A stretch of 64,000 nt of DNA from Pseudomonas sp. GOM6 (GCF_029537485.1 NZ_JARPUS010000002.1:310001-374000), one strand, 5' to 3'; shown: positions 26,922 to 39,361, numbered from the stretch's first letter. Translations and numbers: made by a program. Notes: generated by a model not told the origin, from the letters alone.

Positions 26922-27614
26922 TCAGGCCGGGGCGACTTCCAGGATGTGAATCTGCTCCGGCGTCGGATAGTGCCAGCGCACCTGCACATCCCATAGCCGC
27001 ACACCGTAGCGTCGCTGCGGCTGTGGCTGCTGGTAGGCCGGGCGCGGGTCCTGAGCCAGACACTGCTCGATCAGCTCGGCCAGCGGCTCGCCCAGACGCT
27101 GGGCGTGCTGCCGGGCCTGCTGCAGCGCCGTATCGTCCCAACTCACCGCGACCAGCGGCGGGGCGCTGTCGGCAATGGCGTTGTGCGCGGTGGCAACGTA
27201 ATCGGCGTAGGGCACGTAGGGCTTGATATCCAGCACCGGGGTGCCGTCCAGCAAGTCGATGCCGGATAACCACAGGCGGCCCGGCTCGACGCGCTCCAGC
27301 TTCACCACCGACTGGCCGATGCCGTTCGGGCGATGGGTGGCCCGGCTGGCGAACACCCCCAGCGAGGCATTACCGCCCAGGCGTGGCGGACGCACCTTGA
27401 GGCGCGGCTTGTCCTCCAGCGCCTGGTGAAAGAGAAACAGCAGCCAGACATGACTGACCTGCTCCAACCCCTGCACCGCCTCGGCCCGGTCAAAGGGTGC
27501 AACCAGCTCCAATACGCCGCGGGCGGCAGGAGCCAGCTGCGGCTGGCGGGGAATGGCGAATTTCTCCTTGAAGCAGGAGCGCATGAAACCGATGGGATTG
27601 ACGGAGTACGACAT
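26922..27614 (-). CDS. trmO: tRNA m6t6A37 methyltransferase TrmO
   Basis: TrmO (YaeB/TsaA) methylates N6-threonylcarbamoyladenosine at position 37 of tRNA-Thr(GGU) using SAM. The 230-residue product has the family core: PIGFMRSCFKEKFAIPRQPQL at the start, HVWLLFLFH, then FASRATHRPNGIGQSVVKL and GIDLLDGTPVLDIKPYVPYAD. The extended C-terminal domain (RYGVRLWDVQVRWH) is that of the gammaproteobacterial form. The ATG at 27614 is preferred over upstream ATGs, which precede no conserved sequence. It converges with acpH with only 4 bases between the stops. Confidence 0.94.
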   Translation of the reverse strand: MSYSVNPIGFMRSCFKEKFAIPRQPQLAPAARGVLELVAPFDRAEAVQGLEQVSHVWLLFLFHQALEDKPRLKVRPPRLGGNASLGVFASRATHRPNGIGQSVVKLERVEPGRLWLSGIDLLDGTPVLDIKPYVPYADYVATAHNAIADSAPPLVAVSWDDTALQQARQHAQRLGEPLAELIEQCLAQDPRPAYQQPQPQRRYGVRLWDVQVRWHYPTPEQIHILEVAPA

Positions 27615-27691
27615 AGGGATACGCATGACGGGCTGTCCGCGCATGGTAGCGGATTGAGCGGCTGGCCAGTGGCAGCCGCTCGGCATTGCGC

Positions 27692-28240
27692 TTAGGAGCG
27701 ACGCGGCAGCATGCGGGTCAGGGTGTTGTCACGGCTGATGTAGTGGTGGAACAGCGCTGCCGCCGCATGCAGGCCGATCAGCCAGTAGCCGGCTTCGGCG
27801 ATCAGTACGTGCCAGTGCTCGATCTGCTCGGCCAGGTCGGGGTTCTTGCCGATCAATGCCGGCAGCTCCAGACCATAGAAAGGAATGGGCTTGCCCTTGG
27901 CACTGAGGATCAGCCAGCCGGCCAGGGGTAGACCGATCATCAGTGCATACAGCGCCAGGTGCATGAGCTTGGCCGGGATGGCTTGCCACAGCGGTACAGC
28001 CGGCACTATCTGCGGCGTGGGCGCGATCACGCGGGCCAGAAGGCGCAGCCAGACCAGGGCAAAGACGGTCAGGCCAAACATGAAGTGGGCTTGTACCATC
28101 AAGGTACGTCCGTCACTGCCCTTCGGGAAGAGGCTGCGGAATTCCATGGTGCAGTACACGGCGACGATCAGTACCAGCATCAGCCAGTGCAGGGCAATGG
28201 ACAGGCTGCCATAGCGGTGTTCGGTATTCTTCCAGCTCAT
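27692..28240 (-). CDS. Cytochrome b561
   Basis: This is a small membrane di-heme cytochrome of the bacterial CybB type, which moves electrons from ubiquinol, possibly to superoxide. The 182 residues form four membrane helices: SLSIALHWLMLVLIVAVYCTM, VQAHFMFGLTVFALVWLRLLARV, LMHLALYALMIGLPLAGWLI and HVLIAEAGYWLIGLHAAAALFHHY. The expected heme-ligand histidines are seen in helix 1 (His18), helix 2 (VQAHF) and helix 4 (LHAAAALFHH). It stands alone between trmO and the initiator tRNA. A physiological partner cannot be assigned. Confidence 0.93.
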   Translation of the reverse strand: MSWKNTEHRYGSLSIALHWLMLVLIVAVYCTMEFRSLFPKGSDGRTLMVQAHFMFGLTVFALVWLRLLARVIAPTPQIVPAVPLWQAIPAKLMHLALYALMIGLPLAGWLILSAKGKPIPFYGLELPALIGKNPDLAEQIEHWHVLIAEAGYWLIGLHAAAALFHHYISRDNTLTRMLPRRS

Positions 28241-28330
28241 GCTGCGTCCTCGAGGGTGGCTTTGATGTGTGCAGCATAGGCAGCCTTTCTTAAGAAAGGC
28301 TGAGGACACTTTTCTCGACGCAAAAGAAAA

Positions 28331-28359
28331 CGCCCCGATCAGTTGCCTGATCAGGGCGT
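28331..28359 (-). terminator. Intrinsic terminator of the initiator tRNA gene
   Basis: On the minus strand CGCCCTGATCA pairs with TGATCGGGGCG around GGCAAC and is followed by TTTTCTTTT. It lies directly after the tRNA 3' end. Confidence 0.88.
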
Positions 28360-28367
28360 TTGGTAGC

Positions 28368-28444
<77 letters not shown>

Positions 28445-28579
28445 GCCGCCATTCTACTGTCGAACGACTTCATGTCAACCGGTTTTTCAGAAAAAGTGTT
28501 TTTCGTTCAGATGCTTAGCGCGTGGCGGGTGATAGACTCCAGGCTTTCAGGGCATGCCACACGGGGCTTTGCGGCATTC

Positions 28580-29632
28580 GTGCGCAAGATCATCCACATC
28601 GACTGCGACTGTTTTTACGCCGCCATCGAAATGCGCGACGATCCGCGCCTGGCCGGCAAGCCGCTGGCGGTTGGTGGGGCGGCAGACCGGCGTGGGGTGA
28701 TCGCCACCTGCAACTACGAGGCGCGGGCCTGGGGGGTGCGTTCGGCGATGCCCACCGGGCAGGCGCTTAAGCTCTGCCCGGATCTTCTGGTGGTCAGGCC
28801 GAGGTTCGATGCCTACAAGGCGGCCTCCCGGGATATTCACGCAATCTTCCGCGATTACACCGAGATCATTGAGCCTCTATCGCTGGACGAGGCCTATCTG
28901 GATGTTTCCGCCAGCCCGCATTTCGCCGGTAGTGCTACGCGCATTGCCCAGGAGATCCGTCGGCGGGTGTCGCAGGAGCTGCATATCACCGTGTCCGCCG
29001 GGGTGGCACCAAACAAATTCCTGGCCAAGATCGCCAGCGACTGGCACAAACCCAATGGGCTGTTTGTGATCACCCCGGAGCAGGTCGAGGCGTTCGTCGC
29101 CGAGCTCCCCGTGAGCAAGCTGCATGGTGTGGGCAAGGTCACCGCGGACAAATTGGGGCGCCTGGGCATAGGCACCTGTCTGGATCTGCGGGATTGGAGC
29201 AAGCTGGCCCTGGCCCGCGAGTTCGGCAGTTTCGGTGAGCGCCTGTGGAACCTGGCAAGGGGCGTCGACGAGCGTCCCGTGCAGGTCAACAGCCGGCGCC
29301 AGTCGCTGAGCGTGGAGAACACCTTTGACCAGGACCTGCCGGATTTGGCGGCCTGCCTGGAACAGCTCCCGACGCTGCTGGAAGAGCTCAATGGACGGTT
29401 GTCTCGACTGGATAGCAGCTACCGCCCGGACAAACCGTTCGTCAAAGTGAAGTTCCACGACTTTAGCCAGACCACCCTGGAGCAGGCCGGCGCCAGTCGT
29501 GAACTGGACAGCTATCGGCGGCTGTTGAGCGCCGCCTTTGCGCGCGGCAACAAGCCGGTGCGGCTGCTGGGAGTGGGGGTGCGCCTGCTCGATCTGCGCG
29601 GCCGGCAGGAGCAGCTGGTGCTGTTCGAGTAG
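28580..29632 (+). CDS. dinB: DNA polymerase IV
   Basis: Pol IV is a Y-family translesion polymerase that extends mismatched and alkylation-damaged templates. The 350-residue protein begins RKIIHIDCDCFYAAIEMRDDP, with catalytic Asp in the first motif, and has SLDEAYLDVS carrying the other metal-binding acidic residues. Helix-hairpin-helix LHGVGKVTADKLGRLGI and a little-finger domain follow, and it ends QLVLFE, a clamp-binding-like tail. The start is a GTG at 28580, matching the family length; open sequence upstream reaches the tRNA region. I looked for a LexA box in the leader and did not find a convincing one. Confidence 0.96.
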   Translation: MRKIIHIDCDCFYAAIEMRDDPRLAGKPLAVGGAADRRGVIATCNYEARAWGVRSAMPTGQALKLCPDLLVVRPRFDAYKAASRDIHAIFRDYTEIIEPLSLDEAYLDVSASPHFAGSATRIAQEIRRRVSQELHITVSAGVAPNKFLAKIASDWHKPNGLFVITPEQVEAFVAELPVSKLHGVGKVTADKLGRLGIGTCLDLRDWSKLALAREFGSFGERLWNLARGVDERPVQVNSRRQSLSVENTFDQDLPDLAACLEQLPTLLEELNGRLSRLDSSYRPDKPFVKVKFHDFSQTTLEQAGASRELDSYRRLLSAAFARGNKPVRLLGVGVRLLDLRGRQEQLVLFE

Positions 29633-29635
29633 GGC

Positions 29636-29693
29636 AGTAGCCCGGATGTAATCGGCGGGTTGCCGGCTTTCCCCGGATTGCATCCGGGCTACT
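29636..29693. repeat. REP-like inverted repeat after dinB
   Basis: AGTAGCCCGGATG (29636-29648) and CATCCGGGCTACT (29681-29693) are perfect 13-base inverted arms, extending to imperfect TAAT/ATTG. The 32-base centre is GC-rich. The AGCCCGGATG arm is a common extragenic palindrome in pseudomonads. A second smaller inverted repeat, GCTGGGC (29706-29712) and GCCCAGC (29726-29732), follows at once. Confidence 0.8.
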
Positions 29694-29763
29694 GCTGTCC
29701 GGTGCGCTGGGCTTCGCCTTGCTCAGCCCAGCCTGCGCGTGCCCGAGAGTGGGCTCGGAATGC

Positions 29764-30165
29764 TCAGCCTTCTTCCGGCCACAGGCGGATCGGTTTGCCG
29801 CTGGCGGGCCAGAGTTGCAGTTGGCCGGTGGCGGAGAAATCCCAGCGCTGTACCTGGCCGAGGGCTTGGAGGAAGCGCTGCTCCTGCTCCATCAACGCTG
29901 GCGGGCACATCTTGCGGGTAGATCCGGCCTGCTCGAACCTTAGTGTGTCGCCGTCGCGCTGGTAGCCGGCGAACCAGTGGTTGCAGCCGGCGCTGCCATA
30001 GGCACGGCCGTCCGCGCCGAGGGTGATGGTCAGGTGGCTGCGGTCGATCAACGGTCGCTCGCCGATCCATTCCACTCGGTAGGCCTTGTCGCTTTCAAGT
30101 TGCGGGCCGCTGGCGCAGGCGCTCAGGCCGGCCAGTAGCAGGGTGGCGATCAGGGGGTGTTTCAT
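29764..30165 (-). CDS. META-domain lipoprotein
   Basis: The 133-residue product has a lipoprotein signal peptide (MKHPLIATLLLAGLSACASG, lipobox LSAC with Cys at 17). The mature domain has LTITLGADGRAYGSAGCNHWFAGYQ and ends LQLWPASGKPIRLWPEEG, which fits the META/HslJ fold. META-domain lipoproteins sit in the outer membrane and are linked to novobiocin resistance or envelope stress in E. coli, but the biochemical role is unknown. The start overlaps the stop of the upstream gene (ATGA), so the two are co-translated. Confidence 0.86.
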   Translation of the reverse strand: MKHPLIATLLLAGLSACASGPQLESDKAYRVEWIGERPLIDRSHLTITLGADGRAYGSAGCNHWFAGYQRDGDTLRFEQAGSTRKMCPPALMEQEQRFLQALGQVQRWDFSATGQLQLWPASGKPIRLWPEEG

Positions 30166-30599
30166 GCGCTTTGCTCCTTGCACGCGGGGCAGAGGTGTTG
30201 GCCGCGCTGACTTGCCCAGCCTAGCTCTTGCAGGCGGGCTTCGGCGGCGGCCGGGTAGGCTTTTTCGCCCAGACTGGCGTCGGCGGCGAATTCCAGCTCG
30301 ATGCGTTGGTCGCAGCCATCGCAGGCCACTTGCCAATTGAGGATGGCCAGCTCGCGGAAGGCCGGGCCGCTGGCCACGGCCATCCACTGCCCTGGTGGGT
30401 TGATCAGGTGGCGGACTTTTTCCACCGTCAGGCTCATCGACAGGTCGCGGCTGCCCTTGAGAGTGACCAACAGGGTGTCGCCAGCCTGGATGGCGCCACC
30501 GTTGCCGGTGACCTGATAGCGACCGGGAGCCAGGGCGCGGCATTCGGTGAGGGTGTGCTGCGGGCTGAGCAGGGAGTAGCGGAAATCGTGGGTGGTCAT
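30162..30599 (-). CDS. Conserved hypothetical protein with C-terminal zinc-ribbon-like cysteines
   Basis: The 145-residue product is not assigned to a family with confidence. Its first 60 residues (GRYQVTGNGGAIQAGDTLLVTLKGSRDLSMSLTVEKVRHLI in part) look like a small beta domain. The second half has VACDGCDQRIELEFA and GQHLCPACKEQS, two Cys-x2-Cys pairs that could bind one zinc. There is no signal peptide, so it is cytoplasmic, although it is co-translated with a lipoprotein gene. It is conserved at this position in other pseudomonads as I recall. Confidence 0.78.
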   Translation of the reverse strand: MTTHDFRYSLLSPQHTLTECRALAPGRYQVTGNGGAIQAGDTLLVTLKGSRDLSMSLTVEKVRHLINPPGQWMAVASGPAFRELAILNWQVACDGCDQRIELEFAADASLGEKAYPAAAEARLQELGWASQRGQHLCPACKEQSA

Positions 30600-30627
30600 G
30601 AAGCCTCCTGAGTTGGCGGCGATGCTA

Positions 30628-31623
30628 TCACGCGTTGCTGCTCACCCGATTGCTCGGCGTGCCGGCGAGCCAGGCGGCGACGTTGCTCAGTGTGGTGGCG
30701 GCAATGGCAGCCAGGGCTTCCCGGGTGAGGAAGGCCTGGTGGGCGGTGACGATGACATTGGGGAAGGTCAGCAGGCGGGCCAGTACGTCGTCCTGCAGCG
30801 GCAGGTCGGAGCGATCCTCGAAGAACAGCTCGGCTTCCTCTTCATAGACGTCCAGTCCCAGGTAGCCAAGCTGGCCGCTTTTCAGGGCGCCGATTAGCGC
30901 CGGCGTATCGACCAGGGCACCGCGCCCGGTGTTGATCAGCATGGCGCCACGTTTCATCTGCGCCAGGCGCTGGGTGTTGATGAGGTGGCGGCTGCTGTCG
31001 TTCAGGGGGCAGTGCAGGCTGATGATGTCGCTTTCGCTCACCAACTGCTCCAGGGGCACCTGATGGATGGTCAGCCCGGGCAGCTCGCCCAGAGGATACG
31101 GATCGTATACCCGTACCTGGCAGCCGAAGCCGGTCATGATGCGGGCGAAGGCCTGGCCGATCTGCCCGCAGCCGATGATCCCGACGGTCTTGCCATGCAG
31201 GTCGAAACCGGTCAGCCCGTGCAGGCTGAAGTCGCCTTCGCGGGTACGGTTGAAGGCGCGGTGGATGCGCCGGTTGAGGGCCAGGATCAGCGCCACGGCG
31301 TGCTCGGCCACGGCATAGGGCGAGTAGGCGGGGACGCGCACCACGCACAAACCCAGGCGTTCGGCAGCCTGCAGGTCGACGTGGTTGTAGCCGGCCGAGC
31401 GCAGGGCGATCAGGCGCGTGCCAGCGGTGGCCAGGCGCTCCAGTACGGGGGCGGAGAGGTCGTCGTTGATAAAGGCGCAGACTACCTCAGCCCCTTCGGC
31501 TAGAGCGGCGGAGTCGTAGCGCAGCAGGCACTCCTGAAACTCCAGTTGCCAGCCCTCAGCCAGGGGGTGAGCGAGGAAGCTGCTGCGGTCGTAGGGCTTG
31601 CTGCTGAACAGGACGATGCGCAT
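30628..31623 (-). CDS. ldhA: D-lactate dehydrogenase (fermentative)
   Basis: This NAD enzyme reduces pyruvate to D-lactate in the cytoplasm. The 331-residue protein is full length for LdhA, with GFDLHGKTVGIIGCGQIGQAFARI (NAD-binding GxGxxG) and the active-site Arg in LIALRSAGYNHVDL. The Glu-containing region is DVYEEEAELFFEDRS and the catalytic His is in VIVTAHQAFLTREAL. The long acidic DVYEEEAELFFEDRS segment is characteristic of D-LDH rather than other 2-hydroxyacid dehydrogenases. It starts 10 bases after the gacS stop, so it probably belongs to the gacS transcript. With ackA-pta it forms the pyruvate fermentation set. Confidence 0.95.
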   Translation of the reverse strand: MRIVLFSSKPYDRSSFLAHPLAEGWQLEFQECLLRYDSAALAEGAEVVCAFINDDLSAPVLERLATAGTRLIALRSAGYNHVDLQAAERLGLCVVRVPAYSPYAVAEHAVALILALNRRIHRAFNRTREGDFSLHGLTGFDLHGKTVGIIGCGQIGQAFARIMTGFGCQVRVYDPYPLGELPGLTIHQVPLEQLVSESDIISLHCPLNDSSRHLINTQRLAQMKRGAMLINTGRGALVDTPALIGALKSGQLGYLGLDVYEEEAELFFEDRSDLPLQDDVLARLLTFPNVIVTAHQAFLTREALAAIAATTLSNVAAWLAGTPSNRVSSNA

Positions 31624-31633
31624 GGGGGCTCCT

Positions 31634-34381
<2,748 letters not shown>

Positions 34382-34702
34382 AGCACTCTCCATTGCGGGT
34401 GTTGCCTGCAGTTTAGCGATTAGTCGGGTGGGAAGCTGCAGTGGTGTGTGGTGCGATCGCGGTTGTGTGCCCCTTTGCGCCTGTCTGCCGGTGACGGTTC
34501 TGGTGTTGATCGAGGCGGGTTGACCAGTAGGGTGCGGGGGCTGCAAAAACTATCTATGCCCAGGCCGGCTGATCTGGGGCAGCGTTGCCGGGCTGGGGCC
34601 TGAGCGCTTGCGCCGCTGAGTGAAGTGTCCGTGCCGATATGGTCGACGGCGGTTTGCCGGTATCATGGCGGCCCTGTTTGATGAACGGATGGCCGCCTCG
34701 CC
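34382..34702. promoter_or_regulatory. Divergent intergenic region between gacS and cysM
   Basis: The region is 321 bases and should hold both promoters. It contains the gacS ribosome site at its left end and a relatively A/T-rich patch (CAAAAACTATCTATG) near 34540-34560. I see no clear sigma-70 pair, tRNA, terminator or small gene in it. Confidence 0.4.
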
Positions 34703-35608
34703 ATGACCTTGCAGTTCCCCACCATCGCCGACTGCATCGGCAATACCCCGCTGGTTCGCCTGCAACGCCTGCCCGGCAACACCAGCAACACCCTGTTGGT
34801 AAAGCTGGAGGGCAACAACCCGGCCGGTTCGGTGAAGGATCGCCCGGCGTTGTCGATGATCACCCGTGCCGAACTGCGCGGGGACATCCAGCCCGGCGAC
34901 ACCCTGATCGAGGCTACCAGTGGCAACACCGGCATCGCCCTGGCAATGGCGGCGGCGATCAAGGGCTACCGGATGATCCTGATCATGCCGGACAACTCCA
35001 CCGCCGAGCGCAAATGGGCGATGACCGCCTACGGCGCCGAGCTGATTCTGGTGAGCAAGGAACAGGGCATGGAGGGCGCTCGCGACCTGGCGCTGCAGAT
35101 GCAGGCCGAGGGCAAGGGCAAGGTGCTCGATCAGTTCGCCAACGGCGACAACCCCGAGGCGCACTATCACGGCACCGGCCCGGAAATCTGGCAGCAGACT
35201 GGCGGGCGCATCACCCACTTCATCAGCTCGATGGGCACCACCGGCACCATCATGGGCACCTCGCGTTACCTCAAGGAACAGAATCCGGCGATCCAGATCG
35301 TCGGCCTGCAGCCGCAGGAAGGCTCGGCCATTCCCGGTATCCGCCGCTGGCCGGAGGAATACCTGCCGAAGATCTACCAGGCCGAACGTGTCGACCAGGT
35401 GATGGACATGTCCCAGGCCGAGGCCGAGCACGTCATGCGTCGCCTGGCGCGCGAGGAAGGCATCTTCTGCGGCGTGTCCTCGGGTGGCTCGGTGGCCGGC
35501 ATGCTGCGCCTGTCGCAGCAGGTGGAGAATGCGGTGCTGGTGGCGATCATCTGCGACCGTGGCGATCGCTACCTGTCTACCGGCGTCTACGAAGATCCGC
35601 AGCAATAA
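34703..35608 (+). CDS. cysM: Cysteine synthase B
   Basis: This PLP enzyme makes cysteine from O-acetylserine and sulfide or thiosulfate. The 301-residue product begins TLQFPTIADCIGNTPLVRLQRLP. The PLP lysine is in NPAGSVKDRPALSMI, the asparagine loop is TSGNTGIALAMA, and the phosphate-binding loop is GTTGTIMGTSRYL. The lineage-specific CysM features include EGSAIPGIRRWPEEYLP near the C-terminus. It leads a plus-strand series cysM-rlmD-relA-mazG, starting on ATG at 34703 with no good upstream alternative. Confidence 0.96.
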   Translation: MTLQFPTIADCIGNTPLVRLQRLPGNTSNTLLVKLEGNNPAGSVKDRPALSMITRAELRGDIQPGDTLIEATSGNTGIALAMAAAIKGYRMILIMPDNSTAERKWAMTAYGAELILVSKEQGMEGARDLALQMQAEGKGKVLDQFANGDNPEAHYHGTGPEIWQQTGGRITHFISSMGTTGTIMGTSRYLKEQNPAIQIVGLQPQEGSAIPGIRRWPEEYLPKIYQAERVDQVMDMSQAEAEHVMRRLAREEGIFCGVSSGGSVAGMLRLSQQVENAVLVAIICDRGDRYLSTGVYEDPQQ

Positions 35609-35650
35609 TGAAGTACGGGATGGCAGCCGCCGCCCACTGATAAATAGGTA

Positions 35651-37009
35651 ATGAAGATGGCCAAGCGCAGCGGCGGTTTGCGTTTCCAGCCCAGTGGGGG
35701 CGAGCGCAAGGCGCAGGTGCCGGTGGGCAAGAAGCAGAAGCTCGACATCGAGCGCCTGGCTAACGATGGCCGCGGTATCGGTTTCGTCGACGGACGTAGC
35801 TGGTTCGTGGCGGGTGCGCTGCCGGGCGAAGAGGTCGAGGCCCGCGTACTGGCTACTCGTGCCCAGGTGGTGGAGGCGCGCACCGAGCGTGTGCTACGCG
35901 CCGTGGAACAGCGCCGTCAGCCGCCGTGTATCCATGCCGGCCAGTGCGGCGGTTGCACCCTGCAACATCTGCCCCATGGCGAGCAGCTCGCCCTGAAACA
36001 GCGCAGTCTGACCGAGCAACTGCAGCGGGTCGCCGGTGTGCAGCCCGACGAATGGGCGGCGCCGCTGGTCGGTTCCGAATTCGCCTACCGCCGCCGCGCC
36101 CGCATCGCGGTGCGCTGGGACGTCAAGAACAAGCATCTGGACGTTGGCTTCCGCGCCGCCTCCAGCCAGGACATTGTTGCTATTGGCGACTGCCCGGTAC
36201 TGGTACAGCCCTTGCAAACACTGTTGCGCGCGTTACCGGCGCAGCTGCGTGGTTTGGACAAGCCCCAGGCCATCGGTCATGTCGAACTGTTCCATGGCAC
36301 CCAGTCCGCGCTGCTGGTGCGCCACACGGCGCCGCTGGGCGAGGCTGATCTGCAGCGCCTGCGCGCTTTTTGCAGCGAGCACGCCGCCCAGCTGTGGCTG
36401 CAGGGTACTGGCAAGCCAGAGGCCGACCAGCAGGGGCAAAAGCTTGGCTATCGCCTGGAACCCTGGAGCCTGGAGTTGCAATACCGACCGGGGGATTTCG
36501 TTCAGGTCAACGGGCAGGTCAATCAGGCCATGGTCGAACAGGCGCTAGACTGGATGGCGCCGCACACTGGCGAGCGGGTGCTGGATCTGTTCTGCGGCCT
36601 GGGCAACTTCGCCCTGCCGCTGGTGCAGACGGTGGCCGAGGTCGTGGCGGTGGAGGGCGTAGAGGCCATGGTGCAGCGGGCACAGGCCAACGCAGAGGAT
36701 AATGGCCTGGGCAATGCGCACTTTTTCCAGGCCGACCTGTCGAAGCCGCTGGCCGAGGCACACTGGGCATCCCGGGGCTTCGACGCGATATTGCTCGACC
36801 CGCCGCGTGACGGCGCGTTCGAGGTGGTCAAGGGGATTCATCGGCTGGGTGCGCGGCGCCTGGTCTATGTGTCCTGCAACCCGGCGACCCTGGCGCGCGA
36901 TACCGCCGAACTGGTGGCGCAGGGTTACCGGCTGAAACGGGCCGGGATTCTCGACATGTTCCCGCAGACGGCACATGTGGAGGCGATGGCATTATTCGAG
37001 GCGAGCTAG
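35651..37009 (+). CDS. rlmD: 23S rRNA (uracil-1939-C5)-methyltransferase
   Basis: RlmD (RumA) methylates U1939 of 23S rRNA with SAM. The 452-residue protein has an N-terminal TRAM domain ([31 protein letters not shown]). The 4Fe-4S ligands are Cys in [17 protein letters not shown], with a third downstream, and the SAM motif is [15 protein letters not shown]. The catalytic Cys is in [17 protein letters not shown]. Two start codons are close: ATG at 35651 and ATG at 35657; the latter is nearer the usual length but either works. It lies 42 bases after cysM. Confidence 0.95.
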   Translation: MKMAKRSGGLRFQPSGGERKAQVPVGKKQKLDIERLANDGRGIGFVDGRSWFVAGALPGEEVEARVLATRAQVVEARTERVLRAVEQRRQPPCIHAGQCGGCTLQHLPHGEQLALKQRSLTEQLQRVAGVQPDEWAAPLVGSEFAYRRRARIAVRWDVKNKHLDVGFRAASSQDIVAIGDCPVLVQPLQTLLRALPAQLRGLDKPQAIGHVELFHGTQSALLVRHTAPLGEADLQRLRAFCSEHAAQLWLQGTGKPEADQQGQKLGYRLEPWSLELQYRPGDFVQVNGQVNQAMVEQALDWMAPHTGERVLDLFCGLGNFALPLVQTVAEVVAVEGVEAMVQRAQANAEDNGLGNAHFFQADLSKPLAEAHWASRGFDAILLDPPRDGAFEVVKGIHRLGARRLVYVSCNPATLARDTAELVAQGYRLKRAGILDMFPQTAHVEAMALFEAS

Positions 37010-37091
37010 GACGCTCGCGCAATCCGACTGGCCCATAGAAGGCCAGAGATCATCCGGCAGGGCTGCGGCCCGCCGTAGGGAAGGCAGAAAG

Positions 37092-39338
37092 ATGGTACAG
37101 GTGAGAGCACACCAGCCCGTCAACCTCGACGGCAGCATCAACCTCGAGGCCTGGCTGGATCACACCCTCAGCGTCGACCCGGCGCTGGATCGCGCGGCGC
37201 TCAAGGCGGCCTGCGAGTTCGCCCGCGAGGTGGAACAGCAGGCCAACGCTGCGCAGAACCTGTGGGTCGAGGGCGCCTCCAGCTTCCAGACCGGCCTGGA
37301 GATCGCCGAGATCCTCGCCGACCTCAAGCTGGATCAGGACAGCCTGGTGGCCGCGGTGATCTACCGTGCCGTGCGCGAGGGCAAGACCACGCTCAAGGAG
37401 GTACAGGACAGGTTCGGCCCGGTGGTGGCCAAGCTGGTCGATGGCGTGCTGCGCATGGCGGCCATCAGCGCCTCGCTCAACCCGCGCGACTCCCTGGTGC
37501 TCGGCTCGCAGGCTCAGGTGGAGAACCTGCGCAAGATGCTGGTGGCCATGGTCGACGACGTGCGTGTCGCGCTGATCAAACTGGCCGAGCGCACCTGCGC
37601 CATCCGCGCGGTGAAGGAAGCCGACGACGATAAGCGCCACCGCGTCGCCCGCGAGGTGTTCGACATCTACGCGCCGCTGGCCCACCGCCTCGGCATCGGC
37701 CATATCAAGTGGGAGCTGGAGGACCTGTCCTTCCGCTATCTGGAGCCGGAGCAGTACAAGCAGATCGCCAAGTTGCTGCACGAGCGTCGTCTGGACCGTG
37801 AGCAGTACATCGCCAACGTGATGCAGCAACTGCGCGACGAGCTCACCGCCACCGGCATCAAGCCGGACATCAGCGGTCGCGCCAAGCACATCTATTCGAT
37901 CTGGCGGAAGATGCAGCGCAAGGGCCTGCAGTTCAGCCAGATCTATGACGTGCGTGCGGTGCGCGTGCTGGTGCCCGAGGTGCGCGACTGCTACACCGCG
38001 CTCGGCATCGTCCACACCCTGTGGCGGCATATTCCCAAGGAGTTCGACGACTACATCGCCAACCCCAAGGAGAACGGCTACCGCTCGCTGCACACCGCGG
38101 TGATCGGCCCGGACGGCAAGGTGCTGGAAGTGCAGATCCGCACCCACGCCATGCACGAGGAAGCCGAGCTGGGCGTGTGTGCCCACTGGAAATACAAGGG
38201 CACCGACGTCAAGGGTGGTTCCGACCACTACGAAGAGAAGATGGCCTGGCTGCGCCAGGTGCTGGAGTGGCACGAGGAGCTGGGCGATATCGGCGGTCTG
38301 GCCGAGCAGCTGCGTGTCGACATCGAGCCGGACAGGGTCTACGTGTTCACCCCGGATGGCCATGCCATCGACCTGCCCAAGGGCGCCACGCCGCTGGACT
38401 TCGCCTACCGCGTGCACACCCAGATCGGCCACAACTGCCGCGGCGCCAAGGTCAACGGACGCATCGTGCCGCTGACCTACAGCCTGCAGACCGGCGAGCA
38501 GGTGGAAATCATCACCAGCAAGCAGGGCGCGCCGAGCCGCGACTGGCTCAACCCCAACCTCGGCTACATCACCACCAGCCGTTCGCGGGCCAAGATCGTC
38601 CACTGGTTCAAGCTGCAGGATCGCGAGCAAAACGTCGCCGCCGGCAAGGCCATGCTCGAACGCGATTTGGCGCGCCTGGCGCTGTCCTCGGTGGACTTCG
38701 CCAAGCTGGCCGAGAAGTGCAACCTGAAGACCGCCGAGGACATGTATGCCGCTCTCGGTGCCGGTGACCTGCGCCTGGCCCACGCGGTCAACCTGGCCCA
38801 GCAATTGGTGGAGCCGGAGCGCGGCAGCGAGCAGCTCGAGCTGATCCCGCGGCGGCCTCAGAGCCTGCGCCCGGGCAAGCGGGGCGATATCCAGATCGAG
38901 GGCGTGGGTAACCTGCTGACGCAGATGGCCGGCTGCTGCCAGCCGCTGCCGGGCGACCCTATCGTTGGCTACATCACCCAGGGGCGTGGCGTGTCCATTC
39001 ACCGCCAGGATTGCGCCTCGGTGCTGCAACTGGCCGGTCGCGAGCCCGAGCGGATCATCCAGGTCAGCTGGGGGCCGGTGCCGGTGCAGACCTATCCGGT
39101 GGATATCGTGATCAAGGCCTATGACCGTTCCGGTCTGCTGCGCGACGTCTCCCAGGTGCTGCTCAACGACCGTCTCAATGTGCTCGCGGTAAACACCCAC
39201 TCGAACAAGGAAGACAACACCGCCTCCATGCTGCTGACGGTCGAAATTCCCGGCTTGGACGCCCTGGCACGTTTGCTGGCGCGGATCAGTCAGCTGCCCA
39301 ACATCATCGAGGTGCGTCGCAGTCGCAACGGCAGCTGA
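37092..39338 (+). CDS. relA: GTP pyrophosphokinase RelA
   Basis: RelA makes (p)ppGpp on stalled ribosomes during amino-acid starvation. The 748-residue protein has a degenerate HD domain: the hydrolase His-Asp motif is replaced by AAVIYRAVREG, so it is synthetase only. The synthetase part has RAKHIYSIWRKMQRKG and NPKENGYRSLHTAVIGPDG. A TGS domain follows (VYVFTPDGHAIDLPKGATP), then the Cys-containing GCCQPLPGDPIVGYITQGRG region and a C-terminal ACT domain. The ATG at 37092 follows AAGGCAGAAAG. The open frame upstream overlaps the rlmD end and has no family match. Confidence 0.97.
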   Translation: MVQVRAHQPVNLDGSINLEAWLDHTLSVDPALDRAALKAACEFAREVEQQANAAQNLWVEGASSFQTGLEIAEILADLKLDQDSLVAAVIYRAVREGKTTLKEVQDRFGPVVAKLVDGVLRMAAISASLNPRDSLVLGSQAQVENLRKMLVAMVDDVRVALIKLAERTCAIRAVKEADDDKRHRVAREVFDIYAPLAHRLGIGHIKWELEDLSFRYLEPEQYKQIAKLLHERRLDREQYIANVMQQLRDELTATGIKPDISGRAKHIYSIWRKMQRKGLQFSQIYDVRAVRVLVPEVRDCYTALGIVHTLWRHIPKEFDDYIANPKENGYRSLHTAVIGPDGKVLEVQIRTHAMHEEAELGVCAHWKYKGTDVKGGSDHYEEKMAWLRQVLEWHEELGDIGGLAEQLRVDIEPDRVYVFTPDGHAIDLPKGATPLDFAYRVHTQIGHNCRGAKVNGRIVPLTYSLQTGEQVEIITSKQGAPSRDWLNPNLGYITTSRSRAKIVHWFKLQDREQNVAAGKAMLERDLARLALSSVDFAKLAEKCNLKTAEDMYAALGAGDLRLAHAVNLAQQLVEPERGSEQLELIPRRPQSLRPGKRGDIQIEGVGNLLTQMAGCCQPLPGDPIVGYITQGRGVSIHRQDCASVLQLAGREPERIIQVSWGPVPVQTYPVDIVIKAYDRSGLLRDVSQVLLNDRLNVLAVNTHSNKEDNTASMLLTVEIPGLDALARLLARISQLPNIIEVRRSRNGS

Positions 39339-39361
39339 GGTGAGATATCGCAAAGGGCGTT

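Noticed and set aside
28445..28579. LexA box upstream of dinB
   Set aside because: CTGT near 28456 is not followed by a correctly spaced ACAG, so no convincing SOS site was found.
37050..39353. A 767-residue open frame on the minus strand
   Set aside because: It is antisense to relA, which has all its domains, and shows no family features.
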